Positions 23,721 to 31,903 of a stretch of 33,645 nucleotides of DNA are shown one piece after another (the first letter of the stretch is position 1; each line of letters opens with the position of its first letter). The stretch is from an uncultured Lachnospiraceae bacterium (GTDB taxonomy: Bacteria; Bacillota; Clostridia; Lachnospirales; Lachnospiraceae). Below the pieces are notes generated by a model that saw nothing but the letters and a program-made list of their open reading frames with translations, had not been told where the DNA came from and did not search any database. The translations under genes and the position numbers were made by a program. The stretch lies in assembly GCA_910587955.1 (NCBI GenBank), contig CAJUNN010000031.1, forward strand, positions 1 through 33,645, given 5' to 3'.

Positions 23721-26700
23721 TTATGCAGTTTCCTCCGAATTTTTTCGAATTTCTTCCACCACATGCAAGATTCTATGTGCCGCCGCCATATCGTTCTCAA
23801 ACAGCGTTATCATGCTCCCGACACTTCGGAACGGTTCCTCCATCAAAACCGAATTGTCCTCTATATTTCCGTTAACCGAGATATAATCCATAATCAGGCG
23901 CAGGAAACGCATCTGGTTCAAATTCAGCCGTTCGTCCCGAAGGAATTCACCAAACGCCTCGTTGACTGCCTCTCTGTCTATGCCTACGATCTTTCGGACC
24001 AACCTTCCCACAGGAGTCTCGCCGTACTCCCGTTCGTATTCTTTCCTTGTTCCAAGTTCTTCCCACAAAATCCGTTCCAGTTCGGAAAATTCAACGGCTG
24101 TCAGCTTTTTATTATTTCTCAATTTATGGACTGCCAGGCTATTCTGATGCTCTTTCAGATAATACTCTACCTTGTCTCTGTAATTTTTCAAATCATCGGA
24201 AGCGTAAACCGCCTCCCCTTCTCTTGCATCAACAACAGAATCGGAAAAATTTGTATAATACAGATGCCTCTCCGATTTCTCTATAAACTGCATCAGTTCC
24301 CGTAAAGCCGTCCGCACCTGCTCCATATCTGCCAAAACTGCCTGTTCCCAGAAATCCTTTTCCAAAACCCGTTCAATAATTTCTCTCTGTTCTTTTACCT
24401 GGGGAATCGTATAACGTTTTGACAGCTGCTCTGCTGCAGACACTACAAGCCCCATATTCTGCGGCGCATTTTTATGCTGCAGATGTGCCAGTTCAATCGA
24501 GTACATCAGATAATCAAACCGCCTTGTAAGCTCATCCTCTTTCTTGGGAACCATAAGCGGCGCTATTTGTTCTTTTAATTCCGCAGCTTCCACAGCGCCC
24601 AAATGCTGCCAGGCTTCCTTTCTGCGGTAACTCTCTACATATCGCATCCGCTGTTTTACACGGAAACTATCCTCTTTTAATTTTGTTATGACATAATGCA
24701 GCCCGTTTACCAATTCCGCCCGATACGCCACATATTCTTCCTCACTTTGATAGACAGCCTCCTGCAGTTCCCGGACGATCTGGACCTTACAGCAAAAAAT
24801 CTTTTCTGCCAGAGATTGGCCGATTTTTCCCTCCAACGGTTTTGCCTCCTCCCGGAAAAAGCTAAAATTATTGCAAAAATCAAAGATCAGAAATTCTTCT
24901 TTATCCATTCCCGGCCCCAGCAGATCCGGACAGAGCCTGGTCCCTCTTCCAATCATCTGCCAGAATTTGGAATAGCTTCTTACTTTCTTAAAAAACACAA
25001 GATTTAAAATTTCCGGAATATCAATTCCCGTATCCAGCATATCCACAGAGACAGCTATCTGGGGCATCTTTTCCCGGATACTAAAAGAATCAATCAAAGT
25101 TTCCGCATAGTTGATGCTGTAATCAATCTGTTGGATAAAACTTTCTCCATACTCCGGAAACAGTATGTGAAACCGATTTACAATCTCTTTTGCATGGGGA
25201 CTGTTCTTTGCGAAAATTATGGTTTTTCCTAATTTATCACCGTCCTCCACCTTCAGCCCTTGTTCCATCAAAATCTTTAACACCATATCAATGGTGTCTG
25301 CATTAAACAGCCATTCATTTACCGCCGTACTGGAAACATCCTTCTCTACTTTTTCCTCATCTTGAAAAGTCTCTTCAAATTCCTCTTTTTCTTCCTCTGT
25401 AAGCTGATCGTAGTGAATCCCGTCCTCCATAATTTTCGTTTTATATTCCAGCGTCCGATGGCTCACGAGATAATGTTCATTTACTGCCTGCTTCAATTCA
25501 TACGCATATGTGGGCACCCGCCGTTCCAGATCAAAAATACTATATGTATTTTTGTCAATCTCATCTTTGGGAGTGGCTGTCATGCCAAGCAGCATAGCGT
25601 CAAAATATTCAAAAATATCCAGGTATTTCTTATAAATGCTTCTATGGCTCTCATCAACGATAATCAAATCAAAATGTGCCGGTGTGAAGAGACGGTTTCC
25701 ATCCTTCCTTTTTGTCTCATCAATCGCATTCAGCATGGTGGGATAAGTAGAAAAAATCATCCGGCTCTGCTCCGGATCGTCCTTGGAATCCAAAAGGTTG
25801 CACAAGGTCAGATTCGGCAGTAAATACCCGTAATTCTTTTTCGCCTGTCTCACCAATGCCTTTCTGTCCGCAAGAAACAAAACGTTTTTTACATAATTAT
25901 GCCGTGTTAATACGTCCACAATACTAATGCTTACTCTGGTCTTCCCGGACCCCGTGGCCTGCACCAGCAGCATTTTCCGACGCTTTTTCCGGATTGCATC
26001 ACAGACAGCCATAACCGCCTCTTTCTGATAAGGGCGGTTTGTAATTTTATCGCGGATTTCCACGTACTCCAGAGATTTGCGGATTTTCCTGCGATCTATA
26101 TAGATCTGTAATTCTTCTTTTGTAAAAATACCGGACACTTTTCTCTCCGGATAGTCATTATAATCATCTATAAAATAGAATTCAAACCCGTTGGTCAAAA
26201 AAATCAAAGGCCTCTGGCCATACTGATTCTCAAGACAGTCCGCATACAATTTTGCCTGCTGCCGGCCCGCCGCAGGGTTCACGCCTGCCCTTTTCGACTC
26301 TATCACTGCCAAGGGAAGATGAGTGGCCCCAAAAAGAACATAATCTGCCGCTCCTTTTCCCGACGGACTCGGCATGCCTGAAACTGGTACTTCCTCCAGA
26401 CAATCCCTTCCTATCTGCCATCCGGCATCCATCAGCACAATATTAATGTAATTTTTGCGGGTTTCTGCCTCTGTATAGGCATCGACAGAAAACTCACGGG
26501 AAGAAACGTGCTCCTTCCGCAAACCGGTCATCTCATCCCGCAATGCTTCATTTTCCCTGCGCAGATCTTCCAGTCTTTTATCCCTGCTGCTCAGCTCTTC
26601 ATATAATCTTTGCAGTTCCTCTGGTTTTTCCTTTTTCTCCTTTCCTTTTTCTAAAAGAGATTCCTGATAACTGCTTTCCTCATAATCGTCTGCATAACAA

Positions 26701-27071
26701 TACTCCATCCATTTGCAAAATTCAAATAGATTCCTCAGTGACAGGACTGCGGCGTCCCTTTTGATACGCTGATTGCTATGTACTGCCGTATTCCCCAGCT
26801 TCACAATATATTTCAACAGCAGAAACAGCCTCGGCTCCAAAACATCCAGAAAGGTGTCCTCATGAATCAAACTGGATAAATTATCCCGGTACGGAAGTTT
26901 CAACGAATCATCATAGACAAACACCCAGCGGACAGCCAACTCCAGCGCTCTCCTGGATAAAATCGCCGCAGTTGCCGCCGAAACACCCAGCCCTTTTTCC
27001 GCCTCTATGGCATTTTCCGAAAAAGAAGAAAATAATTTATTCTTTTTTAAAAAGTCAAAGTTTGTACACAT
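23721..27071 (-). CDS. hsdR: Type I restriction enzyme R subunit (HsdR)
   Basis: 1116-residue motor and nuclease subunit of a type I restriction-modification complex. The N-terminal 130 residues resemble a DUF4145 module, followed by a coiled coil (about 140-195). The nuclease core has ADYVLFGATHLPLAVIESKR (about 255-274; PD-(D/E)xK type). Helicase motifs follow: QATGSGKTRV (Walker A), IIVDESHRS, GMTATP, IIFAKNSPHA, DMLDTGIDIPEI and QMIGRGTRLCPD. The EcoEI-type C-terminal domain occupies the rest. All motifs look intact, so the enzyme is probably active. ATG 27071 has a perfect CAGGAGG site 8 bases upstream and is preferred over ATG 27101. Confidence 0.95.
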   Translation of the reverse strand: MCTNFDFLKKNKLFSSFSENAIEAEKGLGVSAATAAILSRRALELAVRWVFVYDDSLKLPYRDNLSSLIHEDTFLDVLEPRLFLLLKYIVKLGNTAVHSNQRIKRDAAVLSLRNLFEFCKWMEYCYADDYEESSYQESLLEKGKEKKEKPEELQRLYEELSSRDKRLEDLRRENEALRDEMTGLRKEHVSSREFSVDAYTEAETRKNYINIVLMDAGWQIGRDCLEEVPVSGMPSPSGKGAADYVLFGATHLPLAVIESKRAGVNPAAGRQQAKLYADCLENQYGQRPLIFLTNGFEFYFIDDYNDYPERKVSGIFTKEELQIYIDRRKIRKSLEYVEIRDKITNRPYQKEAVMAVCDAIRKKRRKMLLVQATGSGKTRVSISIVDVLTRHNYVKNVLFLADRKALVRQAKKNYGYLLPNLTLCNLLDSKDDPEQSRMIFSTYPTMLNAIDETKRKDGNRLFTPAHFDLIIVDESHRSIYKKYLDIFEYFDAMLLGMTATPKDEIDKNTYSIFDLERRVPTYAYELKQAVNEHYLVSHRTLEYKTKIMEDGIHYDQLTEEEKEEFEETFQDEEKVEKDVSSTAVNEWLFNADTIDMVLKILMEQGLKVEDGDKLGKTIIFAKNSPHAKEIVNRFHILFPEYGESFIQQIDYSINYAETLIDSFSIREKMPQIAVSVDMLDTGIDIPEILNLVFFKKVRSYSKFWQMIGRGTRLCPDLLGPGMDKEEFLIFDFCNNFSFFREEAKPLEGKIGQSLAEKIFCCKVQIVRELQEAVYQSEEEYVAYRAELVNGLHYVITKLKEDSFRVKQRMRYVESYRRKEAWQHLGAVEAAELKEQIAPLMVPKKEDELTRRFDYLMYSIELAHLQHKNAPQNMGLVVSAAEQLSKRYTIPQVKEQREIIERVLEKDFWEQAVLADMEQVRTALRELMQFIEKSERHLYYTNFSDSVVDAREGEAVYASDDLKNYRDKVEYYLKEHQNSLAVHKLRNNKKLTAVEFSELERILWEELGTRKEYEREYGETPVGRLVRKIVGIDREAVNEAFGEFLRDERLNLNQMRFLRLIMDYISVNGNIEDNSVLMEEPFRSVGSMITLFENDMAAAHRILHVVEEIRKNSEETA

Positions 27072-27128
27072 ATCAGAAACCTCCTGTTTTCGGCTTTCCA
27101 TTTTATCAAGGCTCCATAAGCTGATTCT

Positions 27129-28187
27129 TTACCAAAATAGCTTGGGAAATTTCAATTTGTCGATTTGATGAACGAAGGCGGCAAACTGGTTTTGGAGTTC
27201 TATTGGTGGCAAATATATAGAAAATTTTCCAAGCCTTTCTTTTGATATATTTGACATGGATTTTGCTGATCCACTTGCAATACTTTGAATCTGTTTTCTA
27301 AATAAATCATGATTAATTAATTGCCACAAAAATACCTTATTGCAATTATTTTTTGTATTTAATCTAAAAATCAGATCAGGCATCATTAATTTAGGAGGTG
27401 TAGATGCTACATAAGCCGCCATTCCCACTAGTTCCGGCGTATTTTTTCTTGTAAATAACAAATCTCCCTCACGAACTTCTGCATTTTCAACAAAATCACT
27501 TTCACTTATAATTCTTTTGTTTTCCTCTGGTTTATATATTCCATAGGTAACCGCACTCAATTTTAATATAGCTGGATGCTCTCCCACTCTAGCAACCGTA
27601 TCACACACAAAACTTTTTCCATTATCAATATTTTCAAGGCATTCATTCATCAATACTTTATCCCATCTAAAAGGATTCGAAACTGGATCTCCGAACATCT
27701 CCACAAATCGGGATTTGATGAGATTTTCCAAATCTAATAATTCTTGTTTCTGTCCCTCCATTATCTTTTCAGTTTTTTCAAGAATGAATACAACCTCTCG
27801 TTGCTTTGGTATATCTGGTAATCCAAAAATCTCATTCTTATAATCTTTATAATAAATATGAGGAATTGTTGCTCCTGTACAATACTTTGCCAAATTCATA
27901 TGTTTTACAGCATAATATAGATATTTGGGAACAACTCTTTCATTTGGAATAATATATTGCAATGTTCCAAGAACAGATGACTTAGCTGGCAAAAACATTG
28001 TTCTCCCAATTCCTGCTCCATCTTTCACAACAGCAATATAGTCTTTCTTTTGATGATAAAAATCTACTGTTCCAATATATCCAGCAGCTCCATAAATTGG
28101 ATAATTACCAATCAAACCTTCAATATCCTTTTGTGCCAGATTAGAACTCCCTCTTTCACTCACATCACCTAATTTCACTTTATCCAT
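27129..28187 (-). CDS. hsdS: Type I restriction enzyme specificity subunit (HsdS)
   Basis: 352-residue DNA recognition subunit. Two target-recognition domains are present: TRD1 about 1-130 (KLGDVSERGSSN ... YPIYGAAGYIGTVDFY) and TRD2 about 180-320 (KVLMNECLENIDNGKS ... EGDLLFTRKNTPELVGMAAYV). They are separated by a central conserved helix (PKQREVVFILEKTEKIMEGQKQ) with the usual MFGDP turn. The matching C-terminal helix is cut short: after PPIELQNQFAAFVHQIDKLKF the gene ends in PKLFW, about 25 residues earlier than relatives. Start ATG 28187; an in-frame GTG at 28199 has the better ribosome site. The gene is markedly AT-rich compared with hsdM and hsdR. Confidence 0.92.
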   Translation of the reverse strand: MDKVKLGDVSERGSSNLAQKDIEGLIGNYPIYGAAGYIGTVDFYHQKKDYIAVVKDGAGIGRTMFLPAKSSVLGTLQYIIPNERVVPKYLYYAVKHMNLAKYCTGATIPHIYYKDYKNEIFGLPDIPKQREVVFILEKTEKIMEGQKQELLDLENLIKSRFVEMFGDPVSNPFRWDKVLMNECLENIDNGKSFVCDTVARVGEHPAILKLSAVTYGIYKPEENKRIISESDFVENAEVREGDLLFTRKNTPELVGMAAYVASTPPKLMMPDLIFRLNTKNNCNKVFLWQLINHDLFRKQIQSIASGSAKSMSNISKERLGKFSIYLPPIELQNQFAAFVHQIDKLKFPKLFW

Positions 28188-28227
28188 TTCTTTATCCACA
28201 CAAACCTTCCCTAGTAAAAGCAAGACC

Positions 28228-28452
28228 TTACTCCAGTAATTCCTTCTCCGTTTCAAGAAATATCTGAACTAATACTTTATAATCCAAATATTGTATACCA
28301 TCTTTTCCGAGATAAATCTTATCAGACAATTTACTGGTATAGTATAGATCCATTGCCTTTTCATAGGAAAAACCACACGTCTTTGCTAAATGTTCTATGA
28401 GCCTTTCTTCAAGATTTTCCTGATATACTCGTTCTAATATTTCTTCATTCAT
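28228..28452 (-). CDS. Small protein, third gene of the DUF3791-DUF3990 cassette
   Basis: 74-residue acidic, helical protein that I do not recognise by name. Visible pattern: MNEEILERVYQENLEERLIE, then TCGFSYEKAMDLYYTSKLSDKIYLGKDGIQYLDYKVLVQ, ending in a Glu-rich helix. From memory, short proteins of this kind (LYY.SKLSD.I..G..GIQYL) often follow DUF3990 genes in gut clostridia. Its ATG overlaps the DUF3990 stop in an ATGA, so the two are translationally coupled. This and the DUF3791 protein are candidate antidotes or regulators for the DUF3990 enzyme. AT-rich like its neighbours; hsdS begins 40 bases downstream. Confidence 0.72.
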   Translation of the reverse strand: MNEEILERVYQENLEERLIEHLAKTCGFSYEKAMDLYYTSKLSDKIYLGKDGIQYLDYKVLVQIFLETEKELLE

Positions 28453-28937
28453 TTCATTGTTACCTCGTAAAATGATTCATAGCATAATAGATGATTTATC
28501 GCTTTCTGGCTTATAAAGGCAATCTGGTCATAATCAGGATACACCTTTATTTCCTCCAAAGCTCTTTCCTTATCCCAGATACCGGATTGATACATATCCA
28601 CTACTCTAAACACCTTATCATTTGCCACTTTCCCTTTAATTACATCGTACTCTAAATAATCTTTTTCTTCATCACGACACCTGCATACAAAATCAATCCA
28701 CTCCGTTAAGTCCTTTTCAAAACTTTTATAAATGAGTTCGTTAAAATCTTCCATCATATTATAAACTGTGACAATCGCTTTATCCGTACTGCAAATATCA
28801 GCCTTCCTTCTTGCCCATCTCTCCGCCTGTTCCTTTACTGTTGTCACATAAAATCCTTTTCCAAAATCCAGCGCCCGAAAAGAATGTTTTATATCTGGAT
28901 ACTCTACAATCATATTTGATCCGTGATAAACAATCAT
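28449..28937 (-). CDS. DUF3990 protein, ADP-ribosyltransferase-like
   Basis: 162-residue protein of the DUF3990 family. The N-terminus has YHGSN (His5) and about 20 residues later LDFGKGFYVTT (Tyr30), then EQAERWARRKADI. This spacing and wording match the first two catalytic motifs of PARP/toxin-type ADP-ribosyltransferases (HG..., FGKGIYF...). A later DYDQIAFISQKAI segment (about 138-150) is at the place where such enzymes carry the third motif, here with Gln in place of Glu. I therefore predict an NAD-dependent ADP-ribosyltransferase fold, whose activity may be altered. The gene is joined by ATGA overlaps to the DUF3791 gene before and the small gene after. A toxin role is inference. Confidence 0.82.
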   Translation of the reverse strand: MIVYHGSNMIVEYPDIKHSFRALDFGKGFYVTTVKEQAERWARRKADICSTDKAIVTVYNMMEDFNELIYKSFEKDLTEWIDFVCRCRDEEKDYLEYDVIKGKVANDKVFRVVDMYQSGIWDKERALEEIKVYPDYDQIAFISQKAINHLLCYESFYEVTMK

Positions 28938-29149
28938 ATAGATATCCCCCTAACATTAAAATATTCCTTGATATCTTCAACAATATACTTCGTACTTTGC
29001 GTGTGAAGAATTTCATAATTAGGCACTAAAAAACCCATAATACAATTTGTGCTTTTCATATTCTTATATACTTCCGAAGGATTCTGTTTCCAATGATTCG
29101 CACATGCGTGAATCATATATATCACAAATGAAAATATATCCTTATTCAT
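28934..29149 (-). CDS. DUF3791 domain protein
   Basis: 71-residue protein fitting the DUF3791 family: FSFVIYMIHACANHWKQNPSEVYKNMK, then CIMGFLVPNYEILHTQSTKYIVEDIKEYF. The family is commonly found directly before DUF3990 genes. The reading frame continues without a stop into upstream codons encoding a winged helix, but I place the start at ATG 29149: AAAGGATATGGAGCT lies directly before it, the domain begins there, and base composition changes there from about 50% to about 30% GC. The upstream codons look like the tail of a decayed Fic gene. It ends in an ATGA overlap with the DUF3990 gene. Role unknown; possible antitoxin or regulator. Confidence 0.82.
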   Translation of the reverse strand: MNKDIFSFVIYMIHACANHWKQNPSEVYKNMKSTNCIMGFLVPNYEILHTQSTKYIVEDIKEYFNVRGISI

Positions 29150-29435
29150 AGCTCCATATCCTTTCACTACCCAACCTACCCAACGCCCAGACTTAGCCGC
29201 TCCAACTCTCTCCAACCTTCCATCGGCCTTTAAATTTGACAGAATCCTTTCTATCTGTCTCTTGGACTTTCCCAGCGTATCCGCAAGTCCCTGTGCAGTC
29301 ATTCGCGGATTCTCCCACAACAAACGCAAAATCTTATCTTCTGTTTTTAATACCGGCAATTTTACACAGTCATTTGTACCGTCATTTTTCTCTTTTTTTT
29401 GTAATTGTAAAAGGCGGTTTATATTCTCTACTCAT
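29150..29435 (-). pseudogene. Relic of a Fic-family protein gene
   Basis: Two ends of a Fic-family protein seem to remain. From ATG 29435 the codons read MSREYKPPFTITKKRE and then stop; PPFTIT is a common Fic-protein opening. Further on, a different frame encodes a C-terminal winged helix (KTEDKILRLLWENPRMTAQGLADTLGKSK, RQIERILSNLKADGRLERVGAAKSGRW), typical of the tail of Fic or AlbA_2-type proteins. The central Fic domain, about 250 residues including the HPFxxGNGR motif, is absent. The tail frame runs on into the DUF3791 gene, giving a fused open frame with no ATG of its own (TTG at 29359). A short fused wHTH-DUF3791 protein cannot be excluded. Confidence 0.6.
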
Positions 29436-29458
29436 AGACTTTTCCGTGTCCGTCTCCC

Positions 29459-30925
29459 CTACAAATCCGAATTTAGCAGCTTCTTCAGCTCCTGTATCTC
29501 CTCCTGTATCTTCCCCTCCAGCTCCTCAATCCGTTCCAGAATCACAGACGGCGGGTCATACTCCACGGCCTGATATTCCATCTCCTTATATTTATTCACC
29601 GACAAATCATAACCGTTCTCCCGAATCTCATCCAAATCCACAAAGAAGCTCTGTTCTGTGCGCTTCCGATCTTTTTCCTGCTCCCTGTGGTGAAAGCGCT
29701 CAATAATGTCCTCAATGTCATTCTCCGGAACCGGCTGCCGCTTGTCATCCAGAGAGAGCCCGTCTGCCTTCATATCATAAAACCAGACCTGATCCGTTCC
29801 TCCGGCTCCCGTTTTCGTAAAGATCAAAATTGCCGTAGAAACTCCTGCATATGGCTTAAATACACCGGAAGGCATAGAAATGACTGCATCCAGTTTGTGA
29901 TTCTCCAGAATTTCTTTTCGAATCTGTTTGTGGGCGTTGCTGCTTCCAAACAGTACACCGTCCGGGACAATCACCGCAGCTCTGCCGCCCTTTTTCAGCA
30001 CGCGCAGAAATAAAGCGAGAAACAAAAGCTCTGTCTTCTTTGTCTTGGTAACCTGCAGCAAATCGGCAGACACCCGCTCATAATCCAGACTCCCCTTAAA
30101 CGGCGGGTTGGTTAAAATCAAAGTATATTTTTCCTGATCCGGATTATTCTCGGACAAGCTGTCTCTGTATTCAATATGGGGATTATCCACCCCGTGAAGC
30201 AGCATATTCATAGCTCCGATGCGCAGCATCGTCCGATCCATGTCAAACCCGTAAAACATATGGCTGTTAAAATGCTCTCTCAATTCCGCTTTTAACAGTA
30301 ATCCCGGTTCATGTTCCCGCAGATATTCCTGTGTTTCTACCAGAAATCCGGCAGAACCCATAGCCGGATCACACACAACGTCCAAAGGCCCTGGCTTCAC
30401 CAATTCCACCATCATTTTGATAATATGCCTGGGCGTCCGGAATTGCCCGTTTGTTCCCGCTGTAGCAACCTTTGAAAGCAGATATTCATACAGATCCCCT
30501 TTACTGTCAGAATCTCCCAATTCCAAAGAATCAATCCCGTCTATCAGCTTTATAAGCATAGCCGGCGTAGGAATCTTAAAAATGGCGTCCCCCATATATT
30601 TACTATAGGCAGATTCTCCGTCCTGATGCAGATTTTTAATAAAAGGAAATACCTGATTCAACACCAAATCATACACTTCCTGCGCATCTCCCAGATTTTT
30701 AAATCTGCTCCATCGGTACTTCTGACATTCTTCCGGAAACATTCCCACATAAGACACTTGAAAAAAATGCGCTTCCTTTTCCTTCCTCGTTTCCACCTCA
30801 TCCAACTGCTTAATAAAAAGCAGATAGGTAAACTGTTCAATTACCTCCAAGGGATTGGTGATGCCGCCTGTCCAGAATACCTCCCAGATCCGGTCTACTT
30901 TATTTCTCAATTCGCCTGTAATCAT
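29459..30925 (-). CDS. hsdM: Type I restriction enzyme M subunit (HsdM)
   Basis: 488-residue N6-adenine DNA methyltransferase subunit. An N-terminal helical domain (about 1-130: LRNKVDRIWEVFWTGGITNPLEVIEQFTYLLFIKQLDE) precedes the catalytic domain: QFRTPRHIIKMMVELVKPG, SAM motif DPAMGSAGFLVETQEYL, GFDMDRTMLRIGAMNMLLHG and catalytic ILTNPPFKGSLDYE (NPPF motif). FGSSNAHKQIRKEILE and a C-terminal coiled coil (IEELEGKIQEEIQELKKLL) complete the normal layout. Nothing is missing. A perfect AAGGAGG lies upstream of the ATG. It is separated from hsdS by a Fic relic and a three-gene cassette instead of being directly followed by it. Confidence 0.95.
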   Translation of the reverse strand: MITGELRNKVDRIWEVFWTGGITNPLEVIEQFTYLLFIKQLDEVETRKEKEAHFFQVSYVGMFPEECQKYRWSRFKNLGDAQEVYDLVLNQVFPFIKNLHQDGESAYSKYMGDAIFKIPTPAMLIKLIDGIDSLELGDSDSKGDLYEYLLSKVATAGTNGQFRTPRHIIKMMVELVKPGPLDVVCDPAMGSAGFLVETQEYLREHEPGLLLKAELREHFNSHMFYGFDMDRTMLRIGAMNMLLHGVDNPHIEYRDSLSENNPDQEKYTLILTNPPFKGSLDYERVSADLLQVTKTKKTELLFLALFLRVLKKGGRAAVIVPDGVLFGSSNAHKQIRKEILENHKLDAVISMPSGVFKPYAGVSTAILIFTKTGAGGTDQVWFYDMKADGLSLDDKRQPVPENDIEDIIERFHHREQEKDRKRTEQSFFVDLDEIRENGYDLSVNKYKEMEYQAVEYDPPSVILERIEELEGKIQEEIQELKKLLNSDL

Positions 30926-30970
30926 AATCCGCCTCCTTAAATCAAAACCTCACTCTTTCCTGTCACAGTC

Positions 30971-31903
30971 CTAAATCCCCCGCACCGCCTGCAGCACCAT
31001 CCCAATCACCGAATACCCCAGCAAATGCAGGCACAGAATCGGCATGGTATGCCGTCCCACCCAGGCTCCGGCTCTGGAGAGAACCGGCAGATGCTTCTCC
31101 GCGAAAAGCCCCGCCTCCATACACAGCAGGGAGCCGAGAGACCCCACCGCAAGATAAAGAATCATGGAGCGTCCGTAGAAAGCCACAGACATATTCACGC
31201 TTCCATTTACCATGGACAGGCCTGCAAAAAGAGCTGCCAGGAGCAGCAGGATCCCCGGCCTTTGGTAAATCTTCTCCACCAGCTCCCGCTGGGCCGCCAC
31301 CTTCCCAAAAGTCAGAAAGGACACAGCATAAAACGCCGTATCCACGCTCCAGGGCAGCAGAACCGGACAGAGATAGTGGAGGAGCACTGAGAAAAGCAGC
31401 ACACCGCTGTCCAAAATCATAAGCTTTTTCAAATCTCCCCTGCAGATCCGCATCATTCCCCAGAAAATCACAAGGCTCACAAAAAGTCCGGTCAAAAACC
31501 AGGTAGGCGTGTTGAGAATCTTTAGAAAAAACACATTGCTCACCGCATCCTGGGGCAGCAGGCAGTACCGGGAATACAAAATTCCCAAAAGCGGGAAAAA
31601 CGATGCGCTATCCACCTTCCCTGCCAGAACATTGTTTTGGAGGAAAAAGACAAGAAACAAAAACAGGTTGTAACCAAAATAAGGAACCAAAAGCCTCCGG
31701 GCCTTCTTTTTTACAAAAACGAAAAAAGATTCCTGGGGACGGTAGGAAAACGTCATGCCTGCCAGCACAAAGAAGACCGGCATATAAAACATACCGCCCA
31801 GAAACGTTACCGGACCCAGGCTGGCCCCTGTGTGAACCACCAGCACCACCAGGATTCCCATTGCTTTGGCAAGATCCATCCACACAATCCGCTTCTCTCC
31901 CAT
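30971..31903 (-). CDS. Membrane acyltransferase (Acyl_transf_3 family)
   Basis: 310-residue integral membrane protein of the acyltransferase-3 family (OatA/WecH/NodX type), with about ten hydrophobic helices. The N-terminal pattern IVWMDLAKAMGILVVLVVHTG contains the catalytic-type His; the second membrane helix has FYMPVFFVLAGMTFSYR. The C-terminus GRHTMPILCLHLLGYSVIG is typical. Such proteins O-acetylate sugars, peptidoglycan or polymers from a cytoplasmic acyl donor. The start codon overlaps the stop of the preceding acyltransferase gene by 1 base, so they are made together. Substrate is unknown. Confidence 0.9.
   Translation of the reverse strand: MGEKRIVWMDLAKAMGILVVLVVHTGASLGPVTFLGGMFYMPVFFVLAGMTFSYRPQESFFVFVKKKARRLLVPYFGYNLFLFLVFFLQNNVLAGKVDSASFFPLLGILYSRYCLLPQDAVSNVFFLKILNTPTWFLTGLFVSLVIFWGMMRICRGDLKKLMILDSGVLLFSVLLHYLCPVLLPWSVDTAFYAVSFLTFGKVAAQRELVEKIYQRPGILLLLAALFAGLSMVNGSVNMSVAFYGRSMILYLAVGSLGSLLCMEAGLFAEKHLPVLSRAGAWVGRHTMPILCLHLLGYSVIGMVLQAVRGI

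Noticed and set aside
30926..30970. Possible SigA promoter for hsdM
   Set aside because: GTGACA-N17-GATTTA is the best reading and its -10 matches poorly; the gap is only 45 bases.
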